Assembly: GCA_021647245.1 (NCBI GenBank)
Contig: JAKIVC010000003.1
Coordinates: 54,451-118,450, forward strand
Length of the DNA stretch: 64,000 bases
Direction: 5' to 3'
Origin: Gammaproteobacteria bacterium
GTDB taxonomy: Bacteria > Pseudomonadota > Gammaproteobacteria > RBG-16-57-12
Positions 1 through 10,792 of the stretch are shown here, one piece after another (positions within the stretch are counted from its first letter, which is position 1; each line of letters starts with the position of its first letter). Both the position numbers and the translations under genes were made by a program. Below the pieces are notes generated by a model. That model searched no databases. It was not told the DNA's origin and worked only from the letters and a program-made list of their open reading frames with translations.

Positions 1-1036
1 TTTCGGGTAGAAGCGCCTCTGGGTCGGCAACTGAAAGCTCCAAATGCTCTGGTGCAATGGTATTGGTTACCAACATCGCTTGTTGCATATCGGCGACATG
101 GATGAGTGCGCCACGCGCTGTCAGTGAGGTGCTAATAATTTCTTTACGTTCCATGGTGGGTAACAGTCTGTTTATGCTCGCTTGCACCTTATCAAGAAAA
201 CCGGCATCGGGTGAAACAAGAATCGATTGAGCATCTTCATCATGCTCAGCTTGGGAGAAGAGATCCATTGCTATCCAATCTGGATCAGTCTGACCATCAC
301 ACACCACTAGTATTTCTGAAGGCCCGGCAATCATGTCGATACCCACGGCTCCAAATACCATTCCCTTGGCGGTTGCCACATAGATATTACCGGGCCCCAC
401 CACTTTATCCACTTTGGGTATTGTCTCGGTACCGTAGGCGAGTGCGGCAATCGCCTGTGCACCACCAATCGAAAAGATACGGTCAACATTAGAGATGGCG
501 GCAGCGGCCAAAACCAGCTCATTCACTACGCCATCAGGTGTTGGCACCACCATAATCAGCTCTTCAACGCCCGCCACTTTAGCTGGAATCGCATTCATTA
601 ATACGGACGAGGGGTACGCCGCTTTGCCACCCGGCACATAGAGGCCGACGCGATCTAATGGTGTGACCTGTTGGCCCAACATGGTGCCATCCGCCTCGGT
701 GTATGACCAGGAGGCCTGTTTCTGGCGCTGATGATACTCGCGAATTCGCTGCGCCGATAATTTCAGTGCTGCCAGCTGCTCTTGAGGAATATTCTCTAGG
801 GCGGCTACGGCTTGTGAGAGCGGTATTTCCAACTCTGTCATCGAATCGACACTCATTCGATCGAAACGGTTGGTAAACTCAACTACTGCCTCATCACCAC
901 GATGGCGAACACTTTGAATAATACCCTTAACCACATTGAAAACCGCATCATCTGATACGGACTCCCACGCCAAAAGTGCCTCTAGTTGCTCGGCAAATTT
1001 TTCATCGGAGGCATTTAGACGTTTGATATTAACCAT
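1..1036 (-). CDS. hisD: Histidinol dehydrogenase (partial, 3' end outside window)
   Basis: HisD catalyses the last two steps of histidine synthesis, the NAD-dependent oxidation of L-histidinol to L-histidine. The reverse strand reads open from an ATG at 1036 to the window edge, giving about 345 N-terminal residues of a protein usually near 430, so roughly the last 90 residues lie outside. Family signatures read by eye: [41 protein letters not shown] and the zinc/catalytic stretch [12 protein letters not shown]. It follows hisG by 53 bp in the same direction, the usual murA-hisG-hisD order of Gammaproteobacteria. No frameshift is seen. The identification is secure; only completeness is unknown. 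Confidence 0.95.
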   Translation of the reverse strand, partial: MVNIKRLNASDEKFAEQLEALLAWESVSDDAVFNVVKGIIQSVRHRGDEAVVEFTNRFDRMSVDSMTELEIPLSQAVAALENIPQEQLAALKLSAQRIREYHQRQKQASWSYTEADGTMLGQQVTPLDRVGLYVPGGKAAYPSSVLMNAIPAKVAGVEELIMVVPTPDGVVNELVLAAAAISNVDRIFSIGGAQAIAALAYGTETIPKVDKVVGPGNIYVATAKGMVFGAVGIDMIAGPSEILVVCDGQTDPDWIAMDLFSQAEHDEDAQSILVSPDAGFLDKVQASINRLLPTMERKEIISTSLTARGALIHVADMQQAMLVTNTIAPEHLELSVADPEALLPE

Positions 1037-1089
1037 GGCGCTCTCTCAACCTTGTGACAACAACGGGTTATGCGTTTTGTACTGTATAG

Positions 1090-1731
1090 TTACTGTACTG
1101 CTTCAGAAAAATCTTTGATGAGCGCCTGAATACGCCTGTTTTTTGTTTTCATTGACGCCTTGTTAACAATGAGGCGGGAGCTGATTTCGGCGATATGCTC
1201 TAGCGGCTCAAGACCATTTGCTCTCAGTGTATTGCCGGTATCCACTACATCCACGATACGGTCGGCCATTCCGACCAAGGGCGCTAGCTCCATTGAACCG
1301 TACAGTTTAATAATATCGACCTGTTTACCCTGCTCAGCATAGTAACGCTTGGTGCTGTTGACAAATTTTGTAGCGATCCGCAAGCGGCGACTAGGCTCGG
1401 GTTGACCCTTGGGACCGGCCACCATCAACTTACAGCGGGCAATTTTCAAGTCCAGAGGCTCATACACCCCTTCACCGCCATGCTCCATCAACACATCTTT
1501 ACCAGTGACCCCTAAGTCTGCCCCCCCGTACTGAACATAGGTTGGCACATCGGAGGCGCGCACAATGATCAACTTAATATCATCATGATTGGTATCCAGA
1601 ATCAGCTTGCGGCTCGACTCAGGCTCTTCCAGCGGCTCTATGCCCGCATGGGCTAACAGCGGCAGGGTCTCTTTGAAGATGCGCCCTTTTGAAAGGGCTA
1701 TTATCAATTGTTCACTCATGTTATCTGACAA
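1090..1731 (-). CDS. hisG: ATP phosphoribosyltransferase, short form
   Basis: HisG condenses ATP and PRPP, the first committed step of histidine synthesis. The 213-residue length marks the short form (HisG-S), which lacks the C-terminal regulatory domain of the roughly 300-residue long form. In this family the short form needs the HisZ subunit for activity and feedback control, so a hisZ gene is expected elsewhere. Typical segments are [15 protein letters not shown] near the N-terminus, [12 protein letters not shown], and the PRPP-binding [15 protein letters not shown] near residue 165. An alternative ATG lies four codons in (1719). It starts 3 bp after murA ends and precedes hisD, suggesting one transcript. 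Confidence 0.96.
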   Translation of the reverse strand: MSDNMSEQLIIALSKGRIFKETLPLLAHAGIEPLEEPESSRKLILDTNHDDIKLIIVRASDVPTYVQYGGADLGVTGKDVLMEHGGEGVYEPLDLKIARCKLMVAGPKGQPEPSRRLRIATKFVNSTKRYYAEQGKQVDIIKLYGSMELAPLVGMADRIVDVVDTGNTLRANGLEPLEHIAEISSRLIVNKASMKTKNRRIQALIKDFSEAVQ

Positions 1732-1734
1732 CCA

Positions 1735-3009
<1,275 letters not shown>

Positions 3010-3037
3010 TCATTCACGAGAGGGAAGTCATCTGTAA

Positions 3038-3289
3038 TCAGCTCACATTTTTTGCTAATGTTGCCCACTCTTCGGGGGTGTAGGCTTTGATTGTCACCGC
3101 ATGAATCTCGCCACTGGCAATCTGCTCTGACAGCGTGGCATAGACCAACTTTTGCTCCTGCACCCTACTCAGGCCTTCAAACTGCTTGCTGATAATCGTT
3201 ACCGCAAAATTACAGCCTTCGCCACTCACCAGCACCTCTGATTCTGGAAATGCCGTTAATAATTGAACCTGAACCTGTTCATTTTGCAT
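3038..3289 (-). CDS. ibaG: BolA/IbaG-family protein
   Basis: An 83-residue BolA-family protein. The family binds [2Fe-2S] clusters with monothiol glutaredoxins and is linked to acid response and iron regulation. The C-terminal half holds the BolA signature, with conserved histidine in IHAVTIKAYTPEEW, and the region EGLSRVQEQKLVYATL fits the family helix. Its position between mlaB and murA identifies it as IbaG (YrbA) rather than BolA proper. It lies 43 bp upstream of the murA start and 67 bp after mlaB, in the same direction, so it is probably part of the mla-murA transcript. Confidence 0.88.
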   Translation of the reverse strand: MQNEQVQVQLLTAFPESEVLVSGEGCNFAVTIISKQFEGLSRVQEQKLVYATLSEQIASGEIHAVTIKAYTPEEWATLAKNVS

Positions 3290-3356
3290 AGCGCTGCCTC
3301 ACGATACTTTCAAGGCTGGCAAGGATACCTTAGATAACCCATGATAAACCACCTTT

Positions 3357-3677
3357 TTAGGGTGATTGACTGCTATTCAGCAACGGGAGTCGCTGGGCAA
3401 GTCCGCTGACATCGATAATGGTCCACATCTGAGCCGGAATATTACTGAAAGAGAGCTTGAGATTTCGCAATTTTGCCATCTGCATCCACTCAAGGAGTAG
3501 AGCAACACCCGCACTGTCGGAGTGTGTGACCGCAGCGAGATCAATCGACAACTCTTCCTGCGGTTTAAAATATGCCACACTCTCGGCCAGTAGTGATGTG
3601 ACAGAGGAGAAGACCAGATCGCCCTTCACCTCCATTTTACCCGCCCCTTGTGACTCGATCGTTGCCAACGCAGCCAT
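3357..3677 (-). CDS. mlaB: MlaB-like STAS-domain protein
   Basis: A 106-residue STAS-domain protein. In the Mla system MlaB is the cytoplasmic subunit that binds the ATPase MlaF and supports assembly and activity of the inner-membrane MlaFEDB complex. The typical STAS core is seen as LSIDLAAVTHSDSAGVALLLEWM (residues about 42-64), with the loop serines SDSAG at the site phosphorylated in related anti-sigma antagonists. The ATG overlaps the mlaC stop (TAATG), which suggests translational coupling. The assignment rests on the fold pattern and on its position at the end of the mla set. Confidence 0.88.
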   Translation of the reverse strand: MAALATIESQGAGKMEVKGDLVFSSVTSLLAESVAYFKPQEELSIDLAAVTHSDSAGVALLLEWMQMAKLRNLKLSFSNIPAQMWTIIDVSGLAQRLPLLNSSQSP

Positions 3678-4279
3678 TAAGGGGAGCTGCTACGTGATGA
3701 GAGTTTAGCGAGCAGACCATCAATGCCATTTTTACGAATTTCACTCGAGAAGCTGGTACGGTAATTAGTCACCAGACTAATGCCGTCAATATTGACATCG
3801 TACACCTTCCAGCCATCATCATTCAGGTGCATTTTATAGTTAATCGGGATCGGGAACCCGCCATCCTGAGGGATCTCTGTGCTCACCGTCACATCAACGG
3901 CATCCGCCTTGGCACGCAAAGGCAAAAAGTCTACAGGCTGATCCACATTTTCCAGCAACGCTTTAGCATAGGTGCGTACCAATAGCTGGCGAAACTCATA
4001 AACAAACTGCTGTCGCTGAGCCTGATCTGCCTTGCGCCAATATTTTCCGAGCACCCACTTCGACATTTTTTCAAAATCAAAGTGCGGAAGCACAACCTCG
4101 TCAACTAATCTAAAGAGCCGCTCGGGGTCATTTTGAATCTGCTGCCGGTCGGCCTTGATCTTCTGAATAATAATTTCTGTGGTCTGCTTCACTAGTGCAT
4201 CCGGTGCAACATTGGCTACCGCCAAAGCCGGAAAGGATAAAGCCATTAACAACACACCCATCATCCCATTTCGCAACAT
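3677..4279 (-). CDS. mlaC: Periplasmic phospholipid-binding protein MlaC
   Basis: MlaC is the periplasmic shuttle that carries phospholipids between the outer membrane and the MlaFEDB complex. The 200-residue protein has a clear signal peptide (MLRNGMMGVLLMALSFPALA) and the family motifs DPERLFRLVDEVVLPHFDFEKMSKWVLGKYWRK (written here in part), LLVRTYAKAL and a C-terminal DGWKVYDVNIDGISLV. It follows the TolC-like gene with no gap and overlaps mlaB. In the usual operon mlaC comes straight after mlaD; here the TolC-family gene intervenes. Confidence 0.93.
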   Translation of the reverse strand: MLRNGMMGVLLMALSFPALAVANVAPDALVKQTTEIIIQKIKADRQQIQNDPERLFRLVDEVVLPHFDFEKMSKWVLGKYWRKADQAQRQQFVYEFRQLLVRTYAKALLENVDQPVDFLPLRAKADAVDVTVSTEIPQDGGFPIPINYKMHLNDDGWKVYDVNIDGISLVTNYRTSFSSEIRKNGIDGLLAKLSSRSSSP

Positions 4280-5641
4280 TTAACTCTCCCCACTCACAAC
4301 AGATAGTGTTTTAACCTGCATATTATATTCGTACACTGCCTGCAAATATTGACTGTACGCCAACACATAAGCTTGTAGAGCTGTGACCGCCTTATCGGCT
4401 GTTTCCAGGCCCGCTTCAAAATCAGCATAACTGGCAATCATCCAGCGCCGAGACTCCCGGGCTGCCATCTCCAGTGATGCCACCATCTCTGAATAGCCTT
4501 GAACCTGGTAGTAACTCTCTGCCACTTGAAATGGAATACCTTGGCGTGCAAACGCTGCAATCGAGAGTGTTGCATCCAGTTCGGCTTGTGCCTGTGCAAC
4601 TCTCGCCGGTTGAGCACCATAAGAGAACGACCACTGCAGACCCAACACCGGTGTGGCCGCCTCATAGTTAAAGGGATCATAAACATGTGGGTTATCCAGC
4701 TGATCCCGCCCGGGCGAGAAGGCCGCACCGGCAATAATTCCAGCATAGATATTGGGTTTCCCCTCCGACCGCTTTGCTTCAATCAATGCTTTTCGTGCCA
4801 ACAAACCCGCCTCGACCTGCTTCATTTCAGGGCGATGTTCAAGGGCTTGTTGTTGCAGCTCAGGCAGCAGGAGTGCAGGCTTGGGCAGTGGCCGAATGCG
4901 CCGTTCAATTAATTCAAACGACTCAGCTACAGGCCACTGCGTGAGTGTTCTTAAGCCCGTCATTGCGACCTTCTCCAAGGCATTTGCTTTGGCAAAATAG
5001 CCTTTGGCTAGCGCGTGGCCCGCCTTAAGGGCATAAAGGTCTGACTGTTTCGCATCGCCGCTCCCCTCTTCAAGCCAACCTTCAACCAACTCTGTTGCAC
5101 TCTGTAGACGATTGCTCACATCCCGCATCAGCTTGCGCGTATCACGCGCCGCAAGATAACCGTAATACGCCTTACTCACATCCAGTGTTGTTTTACCACG
5201 TTGAACAGCAACATCTCCCTGTTTGAGGGCAATATTGCCGGTAGCCGCCTTTTCATAGTTCTCAATTTTCCCAAATGTATAGAGTGGTTTAATCAGGCTA
5301 AGCTGCAGATTAAACCAGGGGGTTACCTCATCAAAATCACGATTATCATCTCTTGGTACGCAGCTTCCGGTACAACTTTCGCCATTCTCACCGTAAAACC
5401 CACCCTCTATTCTCGGCGTAAGCCCTACAAAAGTATTCAGGCTGATGAGGAGATCATCGCTACCACTCACCTCATCCTTGCGCGCACGCGCTGCCACTAC
5501 ATAGTGTTCGCGCTCTATGATTCTTTGATCCACATCAAGTGCCCGCTCAAGCACCTGATCAAAATCAAGTGGCTCGGCAACCGTCGTCATACTGGCAAAC
5601 AGTAGCCACAGAGCACTCAATAAAACAGCTATCCGTTTCAT
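4280..5641 (-). CDS. TolC-family outer-membrane efflux protein within the mla operon
   Basis: A 453-residue protein with a signal peptide (cleavage likely after ...MTTVAEP) and the two-fold repeat of coiled-coil and beta segments typical of outer-membrane efflux proteins: helical repeats around residues 140-240 and again at 350-450, with LSLIKPLYTFGKIENY as the first beta/turn segment and LGLQWSFSYGAQPARVAQAQAEL in the second half. TolC-type proteins form trimeric channels across the outer membrane and periplasm. The gene overlaps mlaD by 4 bp (ATGA) and abuts mlaC, so it is co-expressed with the phospholipid transporter. Whether it acts as an Mla outer-membrane partner or merely shares the transcript cannot be told from sequence. 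No mlaA is seen in the window. Confidence 0.85.
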   Translation of the reverse strand: MKRIAVLLSALWLLFASMTTVAEPLDFDQVLERALDVDQRIIEREHYVVAARARKDEVSGSDDLLISLNTFVGLTPRIEGGFYGENGESCTGSCVPRDDNRDFDEVTPWFNLQLSLIKPLYTFGKIENYEKAATGNIALKQGDVAVQRGKTTLDVSKAYYGYLAARDTRKLMRDVSNRLQSATELVEGWLEEGSGDAKQSDLYALKAGHALAKGYFAKANALEKVAMTGLRTLTQWPVAESFELIERRIRPLPKPALLLPELQQQALEHRPEMKQVEAGLLARKALIEAKRSEGKPNIYAGIIAGAAFSPGRDQLDNPHVYDPFNYEAATPVLGLQWSFSYGAQPARVAQAQAELDATLSIAAFARQGIPFQVAESYYQVQGYSEMVASLEMAARESRRWMIASYADFEAGLETADKAVTALQAYVLAYSQYLQAVYEYNMQVKTLSVVSGES

Positions 5642-6096
5642 TCATCCGCCTTGCTAAATAAAAACTGCCCAATAAGCTGCTCCAATATAACGGCCGACTG
5701 AACCAGTTTAATCGTGTCACCATCTTTTAAAACTTCATCGCTGCCACCCGGCTCCAAGCTGACATACTGTTCACCCAGCAGGCCTGAGGTGAAGATGCTG
5801 GCAGAGGTATCTTCAGGAAAAGCATCATATTGATTATCAATCAACAGCACCACCCGTGCCTCGAAATTTTCCATATCATAGCTGATCGCTTCGACACGCC
5901 CCACTTTAACCCCGGAAACAGAAACGGGTGAGCGAACCTTCAAGCCACCAACATTCTCAAAGCTGGCCTCAACAGTATAGCCACTATCAACCGAAAACTT
6001 GTTCAAGCTACTGACTTGCATTGAGAGAAAAAAGAGCGCAGCTATCGCCACCACCATGAATAGCCCAACCCAGATTTCTACTGATTTTTTATGCAT
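5638..6096 (-). CDS. mlaD: MCE-domain lipid-transport protein MlaD
   Basis: MlaD forms the hexameric periplasmic ring of the inner-membrane phospholipid transporter. The 152-residue protein has one N-terminal membrane anchor (VGLFMVVAIAALFFLSMQV, residues about 11-29) followed by an MCE domain with the typical GGLKVRSPVSVSGVKVGRV segment and GLLGEQYVSLEPGG near residue 110. It lies 5 bp after mlaE and overlaps the TolC-like gene by 4 bp. Length and motifs are normal for the family. Confidence 0.94.
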   Translation of the reverse strand: MHKKSVEIWVGLFMVVAIAALFFLSMQVSSLNKFSVDSGYTVEASFENVGGLKVRSPVSVSGVKVGRVEAISYDMENFEARVVLLIDNQYDAFPEDTSASIFTSGLLGEQYVSLEPGGSDEVLKDGDTIKLVQSAVILEQLIGQFLFSKADE

Positions 6097-6101
6097 CTCA
6101 A

Positions 6102-6881
6102 TTACTCTCCAAACATCAGTGCGGTCAGCATAAAGTCGAGCGCCAGAACCGCCAGCGCCGAATGCACCACAGTGCGTGTTGTTGCACGACTCACCCCTTC
6201 AGAGGTCGGGATGGCATCGTATCCTTCGTAAACGGCAATCCAGCTCACCACCACACCAAAAACAATACTTTTAATCACACCGTTTAAAATATCTTCTGTC
6301 AGATCAACTTTCGATTGCATCTGGGACCAAAAAGCCCCTGCATCAATACCCAGCAAACCGACCCCAACGATGTAGCCACCCACAACGCCTATGGCGCTAA
6401 AAATAGCTGCCAGCAGTGGCATCGAAATCACACCGGCCCAAAAGCGGGGTGCCACAATACGTTTAATGGGATCAACCGCCATCATCTCCATGCCAGAGAG
6501 TTGTTCGGTCGCCTTCATCAAGCCTATTTCAGCGGTTAATGCGGAGCCCGCCCGCCCCGCAAAGAGAAGCGCGGTCACCACGGGGCCCAGCTCTCTTACC
6601 AAAGAGAGCGCCACCATCACCCCAAGCGACTCCTCAGCACCAAAGTCGATCAAGGTATAGTAGCCCTGCAACCCCAACACCATACCAACAAACAGCCCTG
6701 AGACAAATATTATCAGAAAGGACAACACACCAATCGAGTAGAGCTGCTGAACCAGCAGAGGAGCGCGCGTGACGACATTTGGCAGCGCCGCTATCAACTG
6801 CACAAAGAACAGAAACCCTCGCCCCAAGCGCTCCAGCACTGAGATGGTCGAGCGACCTAGCTGTTGTACCTTACTTAGCAT
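6102..6881 (-). CDS. mlaE: Phospholipid ABC transporter permease MlaE
   Basis: MlaE is the membrane permease of the MlaFEDB phospholipid transporter. The 259-residue protein carries several hydrophobic segments and the family signatures [23 protein letters not shown] (quoted in part; residues about 115-135), [19 protein letters not shown] and [20 protein letters not shown]. It overlaps mlaF by 11 bp, so the two are translationally linked. Nothing unusual is seen. Confidence 0.95.
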   Translation of the reverse strand: MLSKVQQLGRSTISVLERLGRGFLFFVQLIAALPNVVTRAPLLVQQLYSIGVLSFLIIFVSGLFVGMVLGLQGYYTLIDFGAEESLGVMVALSLVRELGPVVTALLFAGRAGSALTAEIGLMKATEQLSGMEMMAVDPIKRIVAPRFWAGVISMPLLAAIFSAIGVVGGYIVGVGLLGIDAGAFWSQMQSKVDLTEDILNGVIKSIVFGVVVSWIAVYEGYDAIPTSEGVSRATTRTVVHSALAVLALDFMLTALMFGE

Positions 6882-7698
6882 CCGCAGGCCCCTCTAACAG
6901 GTCATCTAGGTAGTCACCCGCCTCGAAGTGAAATGGCACCGGGCCATCGGGTTCGCCCCTCAAGAACTGCTTCACCCAGGGTGAGGCTGAATTATTCAGC
7001 TGCTCAGGTGTGCCGTGCTCAACCACCTTGCCGTTTGAAATAAGATAGACATGATCGGCAATCGCGGTCGCCTCAGCCACATCGTGGCTCACCACAATAC
7101 TCGATAGCCCTAATGCACTGTTAAGCTTGCGAATCAACGACACCAGCACGCCCATTGAGATAGGATCCTGCCCGGTGAAAGGTTCATCATACATAATCAT
7201 CATCGGGTCAAGGGCAATCGCCCTGGCCATGGCAACACGCCTGGCCATTCCTCCTGAAAGCTCACTGGGCATCAGCTCTCTTGCGCCACGAAGCCCAACC
7301 GCTTCCAGCTTCATCAAGACTAGGTTACGGATCATTGAGGGGGAGAGCTTGGTATGTTCACGCAATGGAAAGGCAACATTATCGTATACGGTCATATCCG
7401 TCAGCAGCGCGCCACTTTGAAACAACATACCCATGCGTTTCCGCAACTGGTAGAGCGCACGGCGTGATAATGTTGTGACCTCTTCGCCATCGACACGAAT
7501 TGAGCCAGAGTCCGGGCGCAGCTGGCCACCAATCAAGCGCAGCAGTGTGGTTTTACCCGTGCCACTCGGCCCCATTATGGTCGTCACCTCGCCTCGGGCA
7601 ATATCCATGTCAATATCGTCAAAAATCACCCTCTCTCCGCGAGAGAAGGTCAAGCCTCGAATCTCGATCAGCGGTGCAGTTGAATTTTGTTTACTCAT
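6871..7698 (-). CDS. mlaF: Phospholipid ABC transporter ATP-binding protein MlaF
   Basis: MlaF is the cytoplasmic ATPase that powers MlaE. The 275-residue protein has a Walker A motif ([12 protein letters not shown], near residue 45), Q-loop ([12 protein letters not shown]), ABC signature ([14 protein letters not shown]), Walker B ([13 protein letters not shown]) and switch histidine (IVVSHDV). It is the first gene of the mla-ibaG-murA-his run, with a 193-bp gap upstream that should hold the promoter. Confidence 0.96.
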   Translation of the reverse strand: MSKQNSTAPLIEIRGLTFSRGERVIFDDIDMDIARGEVTTIMGPSGTGKTTLLRLIGGQLRPDSGSIRVDGEEVTTLSRRALYQLRKRMGMLFQSGALLTDMTVYDNVAFPLREHTKLSPSMIRNLVLMKLEAVGLRGARELMPSELSGGMARRVAMARAIALDPMMIMYDEPFTGQDPISMGVLVSLIRKLNSALGLSSIVVSHDVAEATAIADHVYLISNGKVVEHGTPEQLNNSASPWVKQFLRGEPDGPVPFHFEAGDYLDDLLEGPADAK

Positions 7699-7822
7699 TC
7701 AGCTTCCGTTTTCCAATTACCCATCGGCCAATTATGGGGCGCCGCATAAAGCATGAAGACTACACCATTACCCATTGCGACGAAACTCCCAGGCAATTCG
7801 ACCTCACAACAAGCTGTTTTAA

Positions 7823-7851
7823 ATTATAGCCATTAGATTTTTTATACTGTT
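7823..7851 (-). promoter_or_regulatory. Candidate sigma70 promoter for the mla operon
   Basis: On the minus strand a perfect -10 box TATAAT (7823-7828, read in reverse) lies about 125 bp upstream of mlaF in the 193-bp gap after lnt. The best -35 at a 17-18 bp spacing is poor (AACAGT/CAACAG), so the call rests mainly on the -10 box and position. The same string ATGGCTATAATTT also occurs upstream of miaB. No terminator with a T-run was found for lnt in this gap. Confidence 0.35.
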
Positions 7852-7891
7852 GCTGTTACATGCGTCTTTTGTATCAAAATGTAACCGCACG

Positions 7892-9403
7892 CTATATCGC
7901 ACGCGCCCGATAATAGCGTCCACCAAACCATAATAGTGAGCTGACAATCAACAGCCAAATTGGCCAGTTACCCCACATCACATAAGGCGTTGCACCGCTA
8001 CGTGGCTGTACTTCACCGCTTACCACATACACTTCGTTTTGCGGGCTGACTTCCCGCACTACACCTTTATCATCAATAATGGCGGAAATCCCGGTATTAG
8101 TGGCTCGCACGATCCATCGCTCACTCTCCAGCGCACGCATCCGTGCCATTTGCAGGTGTTGATAGGGTGCCAGTGAGCCATCAAACCAGGTATCGTTACT
8201 CACATTAACCAGCAGATTAGCCTTGGGCAGTGACTGAATCATCTCCTCGGCAAAAGCGATCTCATAACAGATCGAAGCACCAATATTTAAACCTGCGCCT
8301 CGCAGGGTCTCTTGCTGGTCACTTCCTGCGGTGAAACTGGACATTGGAATACTCATAAACTCAAGCAGCCGCCCGAGTACCGATTCAAAGGGGATGTATT
8401 CACCAAAAGGCACCAGGTGGCGCTTGTAATAGAGTGCTGTTTCCCCCTTATTAAAGGCAACCAGCGCATTATAATACTGATCACTCTCTTGGTTATAAAC
8501 CGGGATACCGGTAATTACCGTGGTCTCGGTCTCCTGCGCGGTGGCAATAAACTGATCTATCTCGCCATCCACTTGATGAAGAAATGCAGTCATTGCGGTC
8601 TCCGGCCACAACACCAGATCACTTTTCCAGTGCAGATCGGTCAAGCCAGCGTAGATATTGAAATTCTCACTGCGCTGCTCAGGTAGCCACTTAACATCTA
8701 GGCCCACATTGCCTTGCATGGCACTCACCTGAATCGACTCACCCTCTGCCTCAGTCCACTCAACACTCTGCAATAGACCTGCACTCAGCCACAGCAGTAT
8801 AAAAACGATGCCAAAGCGCCAGCCTTGCTGGCGCTGGTAAGCCCACAGCAACAGCAGGCCAGCACTGAATGCAACCAGCCAGCTCACACCATAGACACCC
8901 AGTAGCGGAGCGAACCCTGACAATGGCATTTCAAGCTGGCTGGTGCCACTGTTGAGCCAGGAAAAACCGGTCAGAAACCAGCCACGAAACATCTCACACC
9001 CCGCCCACAGCGATGCTACCAGTAGCAGCTGCTGCCACGGCCTGTGACAATGATCACGCAACTTAACTGCCAGCCAACTGGCCCCAGCTGGGTAGAGCGC
9101 CAGAATGGCCACAAAGATAGAGGTCGCTAAAAGACTGCCGGCCATTCCCAGACCGCCATAATTGTACATGCTGACAAAGACCCATGAACAGCCCACGCCA
9201 AACAGGCCAAGGCCAAACAGGTAGCCGCTGCGTAACGCCTGTTTGGAGGGTAAGGTCAGCCAATGGTGAAACAGTACCATTAAGGCCGGAAAGATGAGCA
9301 GTGAGAACTCAAAAGGGGCGAAGGCCAGCGGTGTTATGGCACCCGCAACCAGGGGAGCAATCCATATCACTGGCCCACGATTTAGGGATTTAACTAATGC
9401 CAC
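7892..9403 (-). CDS. lnt: Apolipoprotein N-acyltransferase
   Basis: Lnt adds the third acyl chain to the N-terminal cysteine of lipoproteins at the periplasmic face of the inner membrane. The 503-residue protein has about six to eight hydrophobic segments in the first 215 residues and a nitrilase-like domain after that. The catalytic triad is visible as E in LVLWPETAM, K in YYKRHLVPFGEYIPF and C in GASICYEIAF. It overlaps corC by 14 bp, the usual corC-lnt pair. This window has several lipoproteins (pilP, the MBL protein, the EndoU-like protein, the diheme cytochrome) that it would modify. Confidence 0.96.
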   Translation of the reverse strand: MALVKSLNRGPVIWIAPLVAGAITPLAFAPFEFSLLIFPALMVLFHHWLTLPSKQALRSGYLFGLGLFGVGCSWVFVSMYNYGGLGMAGSLLATSIFVAILALYPAGASWLAVKLRDHCHRPWQQLLLVASLWAGCEMFRGWFLTGFSWLNSGTSQLEMPLSGFAPLLGVYGVSWLVAFSAGLLLLWAYQRQQGWRFGIVFILLWLSAGLLQSVEWTEAEGESIQVSAMQGNVGLDVKWLPEQRSENFNIYAGLTDLHWKSDLVLWPETAMTAFLHQVDGEIDQFIATAQETETTVITGIPVYNQESDQYYNALVAFNKGETALYYKRHLVPFGEYIPFESVLGRLLEFMSIPMSSFTAGSDQQETLRGAGLNIGASICYEIAFAEEMIQSLPKANLLVNVSNDTWFDGSLAPYQHLQMARMRALESERWIVRATNTGISAIIDDKGVVREVSPQNEVYVVSGEVQPRSGATPYVMWGNWPIWLLIVSSLLWFGGRYYRARAI

Positions 9404-10304
9404 CAGCGTGCTCTGTGGTGTTATCTTTTACTGATTTTGATGCGGGCGATGATTCGCCATTCAGTAGAGTCATGCGCAGCAGGTGTATGCGCCGTTTGTC
9501 GGAGCGGACAACTGTAAAACTGAAGTTATCGACAACAATGACATCACCACGCTTTGGCATGTTGCCATGCTGGTTCACCACATAGCCGCCAATTGTGTCA
9601 AATTCATCACCGTTCAAATCAACCCCAAAGTAGCTGTTAAACTCCTCGATTTCTGTAATCGCCTTGATAGTGTAACTTGCATCATTATTTTTGAAGATTG
9701 TCAGATCTTCATCGACATCATGTTCATCTTCAATTTCACCGACAATCTGCTCAAGTACATCTTCGATAGTAATCAAACCAGACACACCGCCGTACTCATC
9801 AACCACCACGGCCATATGGTTGCGACTGGCGCGGAATTCGCGCAATAACACGTTCAATCGTTTGCTTTCCGGAATAAACACAACGGGGCGCAGCAGCTCG
9901 CGAATATCAAAATTTTCTTCTTTGCAGACAAAATATTTCAACATATCTTTTGCCAGCAGAATACCCGCAACCTCGTCTTTATTATCACCAATTACCGGAA
10001 AACGAGAGTGTGCGGACTCGACCATCACCGGTAGAAATTCTTTAGGCGAAGCATCACGATCCACCGTAATCATCTGGTTGCGAGGGAGCATTACGTCACG
10101 AACCCGCATCTGTGAAACCGCTAACACCCCTTCAATCATCTCAAGGGCATCGGCATCCAGCAGGTTACGATTTTGTGCATCACGGAGGATGTTAATCAGT
10201 TGGTGTCTATCTTGGGGTTCTCGCATGAGCGCATCACCCAGTCGTTCTATCCAAGACCGCTGCCCATTATTGGCAGGGTCGTTCGTAAGGGGACCGTCGT
10301 TCAT
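9390..10304 (-). CDS. corC: CorC/YbeX family protein with CBS domains
   Basis: A 304-residue cytoplasmic protein of the CorC/HlyC family without the membrane DUF21 domain. A pair of CBS domains spans roughly residues 70-200 ([11 protein letters not shown] at the start; [24 protein letters not shown] at the end, quoted in part) and a CorC-HlyC domain covers about 215-290. The family has been linked to magnesium/cobalt homeostasis and, by its fixed ybeZ-ybeY-ybeX-lnt setting, to ribosome and envelope maintenance. It overlaps ybeY by 4 bp and lnt by 14 bp. Confidence 0.93.
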   Translation of the reverse strand: MNDGPLTNDPANNGQRSWIERLGDALMREPQDRHQLINILRDAQNRNLLDADALEMIEGVLAVSQMRVRDVMLPRNQMITVDRDASPKEFLPVMVESAHSRFPVIGDNKDEVAGILLAKDMLKYFVCKEENFDIRELLRPVVFIPESKRLNVLLREFRASRNHMAVVVDEYGGVSGLITIEDVLEQIVGEIEDEHDVDEDLTIFKNNDASYTIKAITEIEEFNSYFGVDLNGDEFDTIGGYVVNQHGNMPKRGDVIVVDNFSFTVVRSDKRRIHLLRMTLLNGESSPASKSVKDNTTEHAGGIS

Positions 10305-10792
10305 TGTATTCCATTTTCTATGTAAGGATCGCTATAGCCTAGACTGGCTAATAGCTCAATTTCAAGTTTTTCCATCGCTGCCGCGTCATCATCTTCAATA
10401 TGGTCGTAACCCAGCAGGTGTAATACACCATGAATAACCATATGCGCCCAATGAGCATGCAATGTTTTATGTTGTTCTTCGGCCTCTCGGGTGACCACTG
10501 TAGCGCATATTACTAGGTCACCCAGCAACGGCAACGGTGTAACACCTTGAGGTGTTTCAAAGGGGAATGAGAGGACATTGGTCGGCGCTTTTTTATTACG
10601 ATAAGTGTCGTTTAGCTCCGCACTTTCTGCCACCTCAACGATGCGTATCACCAGCTCTGTCAAGCCCAATTTATCGCCTAGTGCCATTAACACCCATTTT
10701 TTGAGCTGGGTATCACTCGGCAGTGTGGCATTCAGTGGGTTATCTTCATCAAGCACCCGCTGACACTCAAGTGTCAACACCATTTCAGTCAT
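10301..10792 (-). CDS. ybeY: Endoribonuclease YbeY (rRNA maturation factor)
   Basis: YbeY is a zinc-dependent endoribonuclease involved in 16S rRNA 3'-end processing and ribosome quality control. The zinc motif [15 protein letters not shown] (three histidines, H-x3-H-x5-H pattern) is intact. The start was set at the ATG at 10792 ([11 protein letters not shown]), giving 163 residues; the longer open frame to 10918 lies entirely inside phoH. The ATG overlaps the phoH stop by 8 bp, pointing to coupling. The PhoH-YbeY pairing is conserved across bacteria. Confidence 0.93.
   Translation of the reverse strand: MTEMVLTLECQRVLDEDNPLNATLPSDTQLKKWVLMALGDKLGLTELVIRIVEVAESAELNDTYRNKKAPTNVLSFPFETPQGVTPLPLLGDLVICATVVTREAEEQHKTLHAHWAHMVIHGVLHLLGYDHIEDDDAAAMEKLEIELLASLGYSDPYIENGIQ

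Noticed and set aside
9691..10437. A 248-residue open frame antisense to corC and ybeY
   Set aside because: Serine/arginine-rich composition typical of a reverse-frame shadow; both genes on the other strand have clear family motifs.
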